Assembly (NCBI GenBank): GCA_016205025.1
Contig: JACQJO010000077.1
Span: 1-52,970 of the forward strand
Origin: Elusimicrobiota bacterium
GTDB taxonomy: Bacteria > Elusimicrobiota > Elusimicrobia > JACQPE01
DNA length: 52,970 bases
Direction of reading: 5' to 3'
Notes under the pieces: model-generated
Seen by the model: the letters and a program-made list of their open reading frames with translations, nothing else
The model's database searches: none
What the model was told of the DNA's origin: nothing
Program-made: the position numbers and the translations under genes
Part shown: positions 9,124 through 17,999 of the stretch, in pieces
Layout: the number at the start of each line of letters is the position of its first letter
Position numbering within the stretch: position 1 is the first letter of the stretch

Positions 9124-10140
9124 TTACTCAAATTCGCAAGCTTCTTTTGGAGACTTTATCGTTTTTTTAATCAGCCAGCTCTCTTTGAATAAAATGCCCA
9201 GGCTGACCAACAAAAGTAGAAGATAGGTCAATGAATGCGTGGTGATCAAAAAAGCCAGAGCTTCGCCTTTGGCCGTTCCCATTTCGGCCAGAAGCCATGA
9301 ACCTGTTAATTCATAAAGCCCCAGGGCGCCCGGACTGACCGAAGAAGCGTAGCTTAAGGTTAAAACGGTGTGCAGGAATATCAATTGGCTTAAATGAAGG
9401 TTAATGGCAAATCCACGGGCCATCAGATTAATCACCGTCATGTCCGCGCTCCAGATGACGAGCGATAAAAGAAAAACACCGGCCAGTCTCCAGCTAAGAT
9501 CGGTTAAGATTTCATTGATTTTAGACCCAAATTTTTCCCGCGTTTCGCGTAGGACGCTCTCGATCCAGTCTCGTTTGAAAAATAAGAAAAACGCGCCGGC
9601 TAAAATCCCCGCCGCCGCTAAAATTCCGGCGGCGGTCAAGAGTAAAGAGCCTGAATTTGTTATTTTTTCCCAAAGGAAATTAAAAAACCACGTTTCAAAA
9701 AGCGCCCTGTTAAGCAGAAACGATCCTAATATGAATATAACCAAACACAGCACATCGGTCAGGCGCTCCGCCACGATGACGCTGCCCGCCTTGACAAGTT
9801 TCATGGGTATTTTTTTGGCGAGGTATAGGACTTTAACGACCTCTCCGATCCTTAGCGGAATCAGGGAATTAACCGTCAACCCCAACGCCGCCGCCGCCGT
9901 ATAGGAAGACGTTTTAACCGCGCCGCCGTGCGCGATTCGAGAGAGCCTCAATCCCCGCAAAATCAACGCCCCCAGAAAACAGGGAACGGCCAAGAGAACC
10001 CATGACGCGTCAAAGCGCTGCAGGGCCGGTTTTAAGTTATCCCATCCGACATTGGCGAGTGAAATCCAAAATAGATACGTTCCGACGCCGAGTCCCACGG
10101 CCGCCTTGAGGGCTTTCCAGTTAATATTTGATGCGCGCAT
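9124..10140 (-). CDS. lysylphosphatidylglycerol synthase/UPF0104 family membrane protein (flippase-like)
   Basis: 338-residue integral membrane protein with about eight hydrophobic segments and the family signature SLIPLRIGEVVKV in the first third. It resembles the transmembrane (flippase) half of MprF-type proteins and has no aminoacyl transferase domain. Homologues often occur in glycan or hopanoid clusters and are thought to move lipids or lipid-linked sugars across the membrane, so a role in exporting a lipid-linked intermediate is plausible but unproven. The ATG at 10140 has GGAG ten bases upstream. A TTG at 10149 overlaps the preceding stop (TTGA) and is an alternative. Confidence 0.8.
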   Translation of the reverse strand: MRASNINWKALKAAVGLGVGTYLFWISLANVGWDNLKPALQRFDASWVLLAVPCFLGALILRGLRLSRIAHGGAVKTSSYTAAAALGLTVNSLIPLRIGEVVKVLYLAKKIPMKLVKAGSVIVAERLTDVLCLVIFILGSFLLNRALFETWFFNFLWEKITNSGSLLLTAAGILAAAGILAGAFFLFFKRDWIESVLRETREKFGSKINEILTDLSWRLAGVFLLSLVIWSADMTVINLMARGFAINLHLSQLIFLHTVLTLSYASSVSPGALGLYELTGSWLLAEMGTAKGEALAFLITTHSLTYLLLLLVSLGILFKESWLIKKTIKSPKEACEFE

Positions 10141-10145
10141 ACCGG

Positions 10146-10874
10146 TCAAACTCCGCTCAATAAAATCGGAACGTAATCCCGCAGGGAACGCCAGTAGCCG
10201 AACCCGCTTCGAGAGCGTTTTATTTGATATCGTAAAAAATAAGGGATTTCAATGATTTTCGCTCCAAGCGCAACGCAGCGCAGCAAGAGCTCCAATTGAA
10301 TCGCGAAATGTTGTTGTTTTAGTTCCAAGCGCCCCTCGCCGTCTGGCAGGTTTTTCAGTAAGCCGGCGCGGTAACAGCGAAAACCGCTCGTTGAGTCTGC
10401 TATCCTTTTGATTTGAGGGAAGCGCCAAGCGAATAATCGTCTCGCCCAATGGGCGACGGCGCGCCTGACTGCGGGCATGCCGGATTCACCGGAGCCCGGG
10501 CCGCAGAAACGCGACGCGATCACGACGTCGGCCGGCAGGCGGCGCAAGGCTTCTATCATCGCGGCAATAATTTTTGGATCATGGGTCGCGTCGGCATCCA
10601 TCGTAACCAAATAATCTCCTTCTTGCAATTCGGGTAAAATCCGTTCGAATCCTTGGCGCAAGCTCGCGCCCAGCCCCCAATTTTTTTCATGCTCGATTAT
10701 TTCAAGCGCCAATGATTTTTCATAATTTTTGGCAATGGCGCCCGTTTGATCCGAGGAGGCGTCGTTGATCAGCACGATTTTAAGCGGCCGTCCGAGCGGC
10801 GCCTCACCCAAAGATTTCAAAAGGCCTCCGATCGCCTCCTCTTCGTTATAAGCGCAAAGAACGACCCCTACCAT
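10146..10874 (-). CDS. GT2-family glycosyltransferase (dolichyl-phosphate-mannose-synthase-like)
   Basis: 242-residue GT-A fold enzyme with no membrane domain. The nucleotide-binding start VGVVLCAYNEEEAIG and the metal-binding DADATHDP at about 93-100 are clear. Such short GT2 enzymes often load a sugar onto polyprenyl phosphate or extend a lipid-linked glycan. It begins directly after the second GT2 enzyme (its ATG abuts the preceding stop) and ends overlapping the flippase-like gene. Donor and acceptor unknown. Confidence 0.85.
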   Translation of the reverse strand: MVGVVLCAYNEEEAIGGLLKSLGEAPLGRPLKIVLINDASSDQTGAIAKNYEKSLALEIIEHEKNWGLGASLRQGFERILPELQEGDYLVTMDADATHDPKIIAAMIEALRRLPADVVIASRFCGPGSGESGMPAVRRAVAHWARRLFAWRFPQIKRIADSTSGFRCYRAGLLKNLPDGEGRLELKQQHFAIQLELLLRCVALGAKIIEIPYFLRYQIKRSRSGFGYWRSLRDYVPILLSGV

Positions 10875-11828
10875 TTAAAGCTGTTTTTTAAACGCAAGGT
10901 GGAAAGGCTTCATGTTATGGCTTAGCATAAAATTGCGGACCAATAGATCGGCCAAAACACCCAAAAACAAGAAGAATAGCGCTCCAGAAAACAGAAATAG
11001 TCCCAGAAAGAACAAGGGCGAAAGCCAGGCGCCTCCCATGAAGATCCGTCGGAAAATCACGAATACTTCCAAGGCCAAGGCGGTCAGGATGATCCCCAGG
11101 GAAACGGAACCAAAAAAGTGAATCGGCCGGGTGATATAGGAAAAATAAAACTTAAGCAGGAAAGCGTCCAAAATAACCTTCCAGGTTCTGCCCAGAACGG
11201 AGTATTTGGATTTACCCGCCCGGCGGCTTCGGTGATGAACCGGGATCTCGGTGATCTTCGCTCCCTGCCAGGCCAGGTAGGCCGGCAGAAGGCGGTGCAT
11301 ATCCCCCATGATTTGCAGTCCGCCCAGAGCGGCGCGTTTGTAGGCTCTTAAGGTGCAGCCGTAATCATTGATGGAGCAATCCGTTATTTTGCGGATAACG
11401 CGGTTAGCTAGGCGGCTCATAAAACTGCGAAAAGGATCGTCGCGGCGGTTTTCCCTCCAGCCGCAAACCACGTCAAAACCTTGTTCCAAGCACGCCAGGA
11501 GCTTGGGAATATCGGCCGGATCATTCTGCAGATCACCGTCTATGGTGATGATGATATCGCCCCGGGCTTCTTCAAATCCACAGGCCAGAGCGGCTGCTTG
11601 GCCGTAATTTCTAACGAGCCGGATGAGATTCATTTTGACGGAGTTATTTTTAAGCCCCGCAATCGCCTCCCCGGAGTCGTCCGTGCTGGCATCATCAATC
11701 CAAAGAATTTCCCAATCAAGACCCAGGGGACCAACCGCCTGGATTAACTCTTTACAGAGAACGGGAATGTTTGGAGCTTCGTTACGAATCGGAATCACAA
11801 TGGAAAGGCGTGGATATTCGGTGTTCAC
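10875..11828 (-). CDS. GT2-family polyprenyl-phosphate glycosyltransferase with two C-terminal membrane segments (ArnC/GtrB-like)
   Basis: 317-residue protein: a GT-A catalytic domain (RLSIVIPIRNEAPNI at the start, DGDLQNDP with the DXD near 97-99) followed by two hydrophobic helices at the C-terminus. This is the layout of ArnC, GtrB and PglD-like enzymes that make polyprenyl-phosphate sugars at the cytoplasmic face for later use outside. The product could feed the PMT-type transferase at 19.8-21.7 kb, which by family uses polyprenyl-phosphate sugar. I chose the GTG at 11828 because it overlaps the preceding stop as GTGA. The longer form from 11870 adds a non-conserved Ala/Leu-rich tail. Confidence 0.87.
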   Translation of the reverse strand: MNTEYPRLSIVIPIRNEAPNIPVLCKELIQAVGPLGLDWEILWIDDASTDDSGEAIAGLKNNSVKMNLIRLVRNYGQAAALACGFEEARGDIIITIDGDLQNDPADIPKLLACLEQGFDVVCGWRENRRDDPFRSFMSRLANRVIRKITDCSINDYGCTLRAYKRAALGGLQIMGDMHRLLPAYLAWQGAKITEIPVHHRSRRAGKSKYSVLGRTWKVILDAFLLKFYFSYITRPIHFFGSVSLGIILTALALEVFVIFRRIFMGGAWLSPLFFLGLFLFSGALFFLFLGVLADLLVRNFMLSHNMKPFHLAFKKQL

Positions 11829-13285
11829 GGCAGATCCGAATAATCGTAAAGCCGCGCCAAGTGCGCCCAATGCCCCTTTCTGTACGGCTCAAGGGAGCAG
11901 GCTTTTTTTTGAGCAACTAGCGTCCGAGCCAGTCGCAACGCCTGGCGGTCGGCTCCAGCGTGTTGCGCACGGGACAAGTCGTGCCAAACAACAGGGTTTT
12001 TATAGTCCCACCGGGAAGCCTTTGTTAAAAATTTTTGCGTCACCCGCCCGGCCGAGGCGTCGGGGATTCGGGATAAAAGGTCCCCCTTGACTAAATAATA
12101 ACGGCCTAAGGTCAAAGGAAGGCTGGCGGCCAGCGTCCAAACACCTAGAGCCCAAACGCCGAAAAAGGATGACCGCTGTTTTAATGAACCGGTGTAGATT
12201 TCTTCTTTTATGGGCATTTGGGCGGCGATAAAAGCCATCAGCATAATGATATTGGGCAATAGAAGCAAAGCGGATTCGTAAAAGCCGGAGATGGCGGCAA
12301 TGGCCATGGTTGCGCAAAAAATCCAAGGCGGTTTCGCGTTAAAGGATCTTGCGACCAAAAAAATAAAAAGGATGGCCAGAACGCCGCCCGTTAAACCCCA
12401 CCAACTTAGAACTTCCATATAAAGATTATGGCTTAAGTTGGAATTAATTGAAGCCCCTAAACCTTTATAGGCGGGATAAAGAGCGGGAAATCCTCCTAGC
12501 CCGGCGGCGCCAAAAATAGGATGATCGATCCATATATTTAAAGCGGCGCGCAGCCAGTGCAACCGGTCGGTAACGGAAACGGGATGTTGTCCGATTTTTA
12601 ACAACAAAACTAGGATACCGGCTATAAAAAATGCCGGCCTAACGCGATTATTCCAGCCGAACACAGCGATGCTGCCTAGCAACGCAAGCCAGGCGCCCGT
12701 TGACTTTGTTGTCGATATGACGGCCGCCAGGGTCAGTCCGATAAGCATATAGAACCACCGTTTTTTTCCATTTTGACTGCGCACGTATTCTGTCAAAGCG
12801 CTGGGCGCCAACAGAACGGCATGAAGAGCCAAGATATTTTTATTGGTCAAGACTAAGCTTCTTAAATCAAAAGAAGAATTAAGAAAACCTGCGGCCAGGT
12901 AGCTCATGGCTGCAATCCATCCGCCGCCCAGAATCGCTAAGGAAATAAGCCCCCTTCTCTTTTGGTTAAAATAGCGTTTTAAAGCCAAAAAATAGAGAAT
13001 TGCCGCCGCGATGGATAAGGATTGCTCCAAGGAATGGCTTGTGCCCAAGTATCCTTGGATCAAAAGGTAAAAACCCAAGCTGATTGCGACTGGGTATAAA
13101 CCGGGCGCGACTGATCTATCCGAGGATTGGTTCATCATCAGAACAATCAAAGAAGCCGCTGATAGAATTGTGATAAAAAAAGGACCGGTCAGGCCGGGCA
13201 TGACTCCATAAGAAACAGGAAGCGCTACGAGGGCCGCCAGGACAACAATATCCAGCGGTCTTAGTAAAACATGCCAGCTTCTCAA
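11825..13285 (-). CDS. O-antigen ligase / polymerase family membrane protein
   Basis: 486-residue protein with about ten transmembrane helices and one long hydrophilic loop that contains the Wzy_C-type region GLGGFPALYPAYKG...SNLSHNLYMEVLSWWGLTG (about 260-305), where conserved His and Gly residues of O-antigen ligases lie. The C-terminal tail after the last helix (from about 390) is soluble and helical, like the TPR extensions seen in some ligases. It may polymerise the exopolysaccharide, ligate O-antigen to lipid A core, or glycosylate pilin (the PglL/TfpO branch of this family). The ATGA overlap with pilQ makes the last option worth testing. The three roles cannot be separated by sequence alone. 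Confidence 0.75.
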   Translation of the reverse strand: MRSWHVLLRPLDIVVLAALVALPVSYGVMPGLTGPFFITILSAASLIVLMMNQSSDRSVAPGLYPVAISLGFYLLIQGYLGTSHSLEQSLSIAAAILYFLALKRYFNQKRRGLISLAILGGGWIAAMSYLAAGFLNSSFDLRSLVLTNKNILALHAVLLAPSALTEYVRSQNGKKRWFYMLIGLTLAAVISTTKSTGAWLALLGSIAVFGWNNRVRPAFFIAGILVLLLKIGQHPVSVTDRLHWLRAALNIWIDHPIFGAAGLGGFPALYPAYKGLGASINSNLSHNLYMEVLSWWGLTGGVLAILFIFLVARSFNAKPPWIFCATMAIAAISGFYESALLLLPNIIMLMAFIAAQMPIKEEIYTGSLKQRSSFFGVWALGVWTLAASLPLTLGRYYLVKGDLLSRIPDASAGRVTQKFLTKASRWDYKNPVVWHDLSRAQHAGADRQALRLARTLVAQKKACSLEPYRKGHWAHLARLYDYSDLP

Positions 13286-15099
13286 TGATCCACTATCTTA
13301 GGCGTCACAAAAACCAGGAGCTCCGTTCTCGGATCATTCTTAGAGGTTCGCCGAAAGAGAAACCCAATTAACGGCAAGTCTCCTAAGATGGGCACTTTGA
13401 TCGTTTGCTTGTCTTCGATTTGCGTGATCAAACCTCCGATAACCGCCGTTTCTTCGTCTTTAACGATCAGGGTGGTTGTTGCGGTGCGGCTGTTGATCGC
13501 GGGGGCTACTCCCGGCACGCCGCCGGTTGAGCCCAGTTGGCTGACCGTCGGGGTGATCGTCATGCGGATATAGCCGTCCGATGTTATCGTCGGTTTGACC
13601 GTCATTATAACGCCCACGCTTTGATACGCCGCGCTTTGCGTGCAGCCCACGCCGGGCGAGCAAGTCGTTGTTACCGTCGGAACTTGGCTGCCCGCCTGGA
13701 TACTGGCTGATTGGTTGTTTAAAGTGACGATTTTGGGATTGGAAAGAACTTTAAGTCTGCCCTGTCTGGCCGCTAGCGTCAAAGCGGTGGTTAAGAAGGC
13801 CGTATTGGTAACGCGCCCAAAGTTAATTGCCAACGCGGTGGTGGCGGTGCCTCCGGGCGGCAGGGAGAGCCTGGCGGGGTTAGAGGGCAAATCGCCAGTC
13901 GTGCCACCGATCGGCGTTGCCTGATTGGGGTCCAAACTCCCAACAATTCGCCGGTCAACATTTCCCAGCGTCTGCTGGTCGCGGAGCATCTTGGCGTACT
14001 GCCACTCGATGCCGTAATCAAGGGCTTTATCGATCTGAAGATCGATCACTTTAGTTTCAATGGAAACCGCCTTGGGACGTATGTCCAAATCTTTAATTAA
14101 TTTCGCCGTCTGCATCAGACCCTCTTCGGTATCGGTAACGATTAAAGAGTTGATGTCGGGCGCGATCAAAATGTTGCCTTTCCTGCCTTCCAGCGTTCTG
14201 ATGGTGTCGAGATGGGTTTTCATTTCCGCGGCGGTGATGTAATTTAAAACAAAGATGCGGGTTTGCGTGATGGCGCGCTGTTTTTCGGCAAGATAGCTGG
14301 CCTGCCCCATAACTTTTACGATATTACTGCCGACTTGAGAAACGGTCAGTTGACGCATGGATAAAACAGTGCGCAACGCTTCGTCAAAAGGCACCTGGTT
14401 TAACTCAAGCGTGACCGTTCCGCTGATATCCTCGGCGAAAAGAAGGTTGATTTGGGTGCCGGCCAGATCCTCGAATTGCTCCATAAGAATGGCAAAGGCC
14501 ATTCTTATGTCAAGTTCTTGAAAATTAACATCAATGGGAGCCTTGGGAAGATTGGCCAAGATGTCCTGTTGTTCGCTGACTGCGGCGGCAGGACCCGAAG
14601 ACGGTTGGCGCACGTCCAGCGCGTCGGCCGCCGGCAAGCCGGCAACCGTGGTTTCAGGCGCGGATTTTTTGGCCGAGTCTTCCAGAGCAACGGATACCAT
14701 GTTTTTTGCTTGGCGGGTCTGGTAAGCCGCGGCTTTAATCAAATCAATTACGACCCGCACAATGGGCATAGGAGCGCTGGCAAATTGAGCGACGCGCACG
14801 CGCAAAACATCCGAAGTTTGCCCCGCTTGGGCCGCCACGCTTTCGGGCAGACCGAAAGGCACCCAGGCGTCCTGAAACTCCACCACGATTTTTGGGGGTT
14901 CGGCCAGCGAGAATGTTTTATACTTGGCTGCGGCGCCTTCGGTTTTAATATTGACGCCGCTATCTGCAATTTGGACTTGAGCGATTTTGGTCGGCGCCCT
15001 CCATTCTTCCTGTTGATCGGCCAACGTTTCAAGCCCGGATTGGGCCATCACGAGGGCGATGCTCAATAAAAAAATGATCGAACGTTTTATCTGCGTCAT
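13282..15099 (-). CDS. pilQ: type IV pilus secretin PilQ
   Basis: 605-residue outer-membrane secretin through which the pilus leaves the cell. A signal peptide (MTQIKRSIIFLLSIALVMAQS) is followed by an AMIN domain (about 40-150) that binds peptidoglycan, an STN/N0 domain (about 190-265), an N1 domain, and the C-terminal secretin barrel. The barrel shows VPTVTT, ETAVIGGLI and the classic ending ILGDLPLIGFLFRR...TELLVFVTPKIV. PilP directly precedes it with an ATGA overlap, and its own stop overlaps the O-antigen-ligase-like gene. It is shorter than proteobacterial PilQ, which often has two AMIN domains. Confidence 0.95.
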   Translation of the reverse strand: MTQIKRSIIFLLSIALVMAQSGLETLADQQEEWRAPTKIAQVQIADSGVNIKTEGAAAKYKTFSLAEPPKIVVEFQDAWVPFGLPESVAAQAGQTSDVLRVRVAQFASAPMPIVRVVIDLIKAAAYQTRQAKNMVSVALEDSAKKSAPETTVAGLPAADALDVRQPSSGPAAAVSEQQDILANLPKAPIDVNFQELDIRMAFAILMEQFEDLAGTQINLLFAEDISGTVTLELNQVPFDEALRTVLSMRQLTVSQVGSNIVKVMGQASYLAEKQRAITQTRIFVLNYITAAEMKTHLDTIRTLEGRKGNILIAPDINSLIVTDTEEGLMQTAKLIKDLDIRPKAVSIETKVIDLQIDKALDYGIEWQYAKMLRDQQTLGNVDRRIVGSLDPNQATPIGGTTGDLPSNPARLSLPPGGTATTALAINFGRVTNTAFLTTALTLAARQGRLKVLSNPKIVTLNNQSASIQAGSQVPTVTTTCSPGVGCTQSAAYQSVGVIMTVKPTITSDGYIRMTITPTVSQLGSTGGVPGVAPAINSRTATTTLIVKDEETAVIGGLITQIEDKQTIKVPILGDLPLIGFLFRRTSKNDPRTELLVFVTPKIVDH

Positions 15100-15602
15100 T
15101 GTCCGGCCTCCCCTTCTTTTTTAGGAAAATTGACCACGGCCACAACGGTTTCTCCCTTGGCTTTTCTGATGACGACGGATTGGGCTTCTATTCGCGCTTC
15201 ATAGGATTTAAGCACCAAGCCGCTCGAAGCATGACGAATCTGCGTGCCTTTGATGATAAAGGATTCCGAGCCCTCTTGCTCTCCGCTGATTAAATAAGCC
15301 ATGGGCAGCCCTTTTTTGGCGTCTTTAAGGATGGCTTTAAGAATCAGAGTGTCGGGTTCAAAGACAGCTTCAACGTCTTCGGTTGTTTTGTAAGCCTGGG
15401 CTCGGGAGGAGTCAATGCCGCCTCCCGAACCCGAACCCGCCATAACGGCCAGCGGCACAAAAGGGTCCCTTAAAACTTTGGCTTTATACGCAAATTCCGA
15501 AGTCGCAGTGCTTTTTTCGACGCTTTGAGCGCCGATGAACTGGGGGGCGGCCAGGGAAATCGTGATTGCTCCCATTAATACCGATTTTTTTATTGTTCTC
15601 AT
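15096..15602 (-). CDS. pilP: PilP-like type IV pilus assembly lipoprotein/periplasmic protein
   Basis: 168 residues with an N-terminal signal sequence and the DPFVPL motif near residue 47, typical of PilP, where a DPF box begins the region joining the inner-membrane PilNO complex to PilQ. The cleavage region (APQFIGAQSVEK) has no clear lipobox Cys, so it may be a soluble periplasmic form. The second half is a small beta domain. Position between pilO and pilQ fixes the assignment, since the sequence family is weakly conserved. The ATG follows the pilO stop directly. Confidence 0.7.
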   Translation of the reverse strand: MRTIKKSVLMGAITISLAAPQFIGAQSVEKSTATSEFAYKAKVLRDPFVPLAVMAGSGSGGGIDSSRAQAYKTTEDVEAVFEPDTLILKAILKDAKKGLPMAYLISGEQEGSESFIIKGTQIRHASSGLVLKSYEARIEAQSVVIRKAKGETVVAVVNFPKKEGEAGQ

Positions 15603-16166
15603 TTAACTGCCTCTATATTGGAACGTTACCAGGATTAAATTTCCGCTTACGCTGGTCCAAGGAGCTTCTGTTGTGGGGGATCCAGCGGACAAATTAAGAT
15701 CTCGGGCATGAAAAATACGCTCCAGCCTGCCGACCGCCTCCAAAAACATCGCCACGTCGTGATAGGCGCCGGTGACGGCCAGACTAAAGGGTATTTCATT
15801 GTACAGTTCGGCGCCGGAAATGGGCGAGGGCGTGATGGTTTGCACCTTAAGCCTGAACTTTCTGCCGATTTTATCAATCACTCTTAATATGCTGGGTAGA
15901 TCTTCTTGCTCGGGCAGCTTGGCTTTCAAGATGGCCCACATCGCCTCGGCCTCGGCTATTTCAGCCAATAATTTATCGCGCTTTCTGGCCCGCCGTTCTA
16001 GCTCATCGACGCGTTTGGAAAGTTCCTCAATTTTTTTCTTGTTTTCCTTGATCGAAGCAAGAGTGGGCATTAAAAAATATTGGCTATAGGAATAAACAAC
16101 CAACCCCGACATCAAAACGCCGATCAATATCTTTTGCGCCATTTCCTTGCTGATGTTAAATTTCAT
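15603..16166 (-). CDS. pilO: type IV pilus inner-membrane protein PilO
   Basis: 187-residue bitopic protein: one N-terminal membrane helix (about 10-30), a charged coiled coil (about 35-75, rich in Glu/Lys/Arg), then a ferredoxin-like periplasmic domain (about 90-185). It pairs with PilN to link cytoplasmic PilM to PilP/PilQ. It overlaps pilN by ATGA and abuts pilP. Although annotation by sequence alone would be cautious, the order pilM-N-O-P-Q is diagnostic. Confidence 0.85.
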   Translation of the reverse strand: MKFNISKEMAQKILIGVLMSGLVVYSYSQYFLMPTLASIKENKKKIEELSKRVDELERRARKRDKLLAEIAEAEAMWAILKAKLPEQEDLPSILRVIDKIGRKFRLKVQTITPSPISGAELYNEIPFSLAVTGAYHDVAMFLEAVGRLERIFHARDLNLSAGSPTTEAPWTSVSGNLILVTFQYRGS

Positions 16167-16705
16167 TGGGGTTGATAAGAAAACGTCATCGGAAATGAAG
16201 CGCCCTGCGCGCCCGACGAGATGGCTCCCAGTTTGACGCCGGAGAATCCCTGCGTGTTCTGGAGTTTCTCCAGCCAGCGGATGACGGCATCAACGCTGAC
16301 GGCGTTGGCCGCAATATTAACGGCGTAAGCGTTATCTGATTTCTTGGTCGACATTGAGGTCATCCACATTTGATTGGGCGGCAGGCTTCTGACCACCGCC
16401 TCCATGACTTTGGGGTAATCCAACCGTGCCGTCAAAAGGGTCGTAACAACCGCGTTCTTAGCTTCAATTGATCGTTTTTTAGCTTCAAGGTCGTCAACTT
16501 GCTTGGCCACCTCCTCGAGCTGTTTAACTCGCGCTTCCAAGATTCTGACTTGGCCGATCAGCGAGCGCGATCTCGAAACGATCACGAGAGAAAATCCTCC
16601 CACGATTAAAACAACAACGGCTCCCGCGATCGCGCCCAGGCGGCCCCAGGCGGCTCGTTTTTGCTTATCAATATATTCCCTAGGGATTAAATTGATAGCG
16701 ATCAT
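16163..16705 (-). CDS. pilN: type IV pilus inner-membrane protein PilN
   Basis: 180 residues. The short cytoplasmic N-terminus MIAINLIPREY is the conserved PilN motif that binds the groove of PilM. A membrane helix (about 22-45), a coiled coil and a periplasmic ferredoxin-like domain follow. It forms heterodimers with PilO. Its start lies 16 bases after the pilM stop, with AAGGG upstream. Confidence 0.9.
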   Translation of the reverse strand: MIAINLIPREYIDKQKRAAWGRLGAIAGAVVVLIVGGFSLVIVSRSRSLIGQVRILEARVKQLEEVAKQVDDLEAKKRSIEAKNAVVTTLLTARLDYPKVMEAVVRSLPPNQMWMTSMSTKKSDNAYAVNIAANAVSVDAVIRWLEKLQNTQGFSGVKLGAISSGAQGASFPMTFSYQPQ

Positions 16706-16721
16706 GTGGTTACCCTTTTGC

Positions 16722-17876
16722 TCATGCTTTGATCCAATCCTCCCATTGCCTTAAAGCCAAACCGCAGGCAATGCTGAACATCGGGCCCAAAGCGATGTTG
16801 ATGCTGCTTTTGGCTGGAAGACTGATGTAATCGAAAGGATTAAGGACTTCGGTCGGTATATTCATTTGGGTTTTAGCGAAGGGGGCCAGATTGCGCAGCA
16901 ACGCTCCGCCTCCGCTTAAATAAATTTTATGAATCGTGCGGTCGACTCCATGGGTTAAATAAAAATCGGTTGATTTATGAACCTCGGCCAAAAGGTCCGT
17001 CGCCACGTTGATCAAAACCTTGGAAATTTCAAGTTTCTGTTGGGCGCCTTCCTGGACGATTTTCTGAATTTCCCCCTCATCTAAAATGATGCCGGTTTCT
17101 TTTTTCGCCTGTTCGGTCGCGCCGGCGTCGATGTTAAGGTTATTTTGCAGGGCTTTCGAGAAGGTATTGCCCGCGACGGCGACGTCGCGGACTAAACGCG
17201 GCGTGCCCTTCTCTAAGATGACCATGTTGGTGATCGTGTTTCCGATGTTGACCACGACGGAGGTTTCTTCGGCGCTTGAGGGCACCAATTTCAAGAGATT
17301 GCTGACCGCAAAAGCGTCCACGTCAACGATCGCGGGCGCAATGCCCGAGCCCGCTAAAACGGCGAGGCGGCTTTCGATCAAGTCTTTTTTAGCGGCGATC
17401 AAAATGGATTCGTATTTATTTTGGCCCTCCTCGGATACTTCGCCGATCACGTGGTAGTCCAGCGTCACCTCCCGCACGTCAAAGGGAATGAAAGGCTCGG
17501 CCTCAAAACTTAAAGTTTTTTCCAGTTCTTGCGATGGCAGGGCGGGCAGCTTGGCTTCGCGCACAATGACGGAACTGCCCGCAATGCTGGTGGCGCCCAA
17601 AAATTTTTTCTTCGGTATCGCTTGGAGGCAGAATTTTATTTCCCCGGCCAAGAAAGCCTGTTTTTCAAGCTCATCGAGAGGGAGGGCCTGCGTGTTAAAA
17701 GCGCGGTAAGCCGCATATTCAAGTTCCGTTTGGGTTCCGTTCTTTTTGATTCCGGCAATTTTAATGGCGGAAGACCCAACGTCGATTCCCACGATGGAAT
17801 ATTTGGGCTCGACGAAGCTCATAATTTTTCGCCCCAGATTTTTTAACGTTACCGCGACGTCTATCTTGTTAGCCAT
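16722..17876 (-). CDS. pilM: type IV pilus assembly ATPase-fold protein PilM
   Basis: 384-residue actin/FtsA-like cytoplasmic protein that anchors PilN and couples the pilus alignment complex to the motor. The phosphate-1 motif SIVGIDVGSSAIKI lies near residues 27-40, and the later ATP-contacting segments VNIGNTITNMVI and YLSGGGALL are present. The start at 17876 leaves an 18-residue amphipathic N-terminal extension. A second ATG at 17822 is preceded by GGGGCG and would give the more usual PilM length, so the start is uncertain. It begins the pilMNOPQ run and follows a perfect TATAAT. Confidence 0.92.
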   Translation of the reverse strand: MANKIDVAVTLKNLGRKIMSFVEPKYSIVGIDVGSSAIKIAGIKKNGTQTELEYAAYRAFNTQALPLDELEKQAFLAGEIKFCLQAIPKKKFLGATSIAGSSVIVREAKLPALPSQELEKTLSFEAEPFIPFDVREVTLDYHVIGEVSEEGQNKYESILIAAKKDLIESRLAVLAGSGIAPAIVDVDAFAVSNLLKLVPSSAEETSVVVNIGNTITNMVILEKGTPRLVRDVAVAGNTFSKALQNNLNIDAGATEQAKKETGIILDEGEIQKIVQEGAQQKLEISKVLINVATDLLAEVHKSTDFYLTHGVDRTIHKIYLSGGGALLRNLAPFAKTQMNIPTEVLNPFDYISLPAKSSINIALGPMFSIACGLALRQWEDWIKA

Positions 17877-17887
17877 AAAACCACGTC

Positions 17888-17893
17888 ATTATA
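17888..17893 (-). promoter_or_regulatory. candidate -10 element for pilMNOPQ
   Basis: TATAAT on the minus strand, in the 123-base gap between pilD and pilM. No good -35 lies at 16-18 bases. Just upstream is a 14-bp perfect palindrome, GACGCGCGCGCGTC (17904-17917), that could serve as an operator. The predicted transcript start would be only about 5 bases before the first pilM ATG, which favours the internal ATG at 17822. Nothing else is seen in the gap. Confidence 0.4.
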
Positions 17894-17999
17894 AGTTCAG
17901 CCTGACGCGCGCGCGTCTTGACCGTTTCGAGTGTAACAGGGGGCCTTGGGAAAATCAACCCCGATTTCGCTACTTTCAACCAGGCTCGAGACGGCAGAC

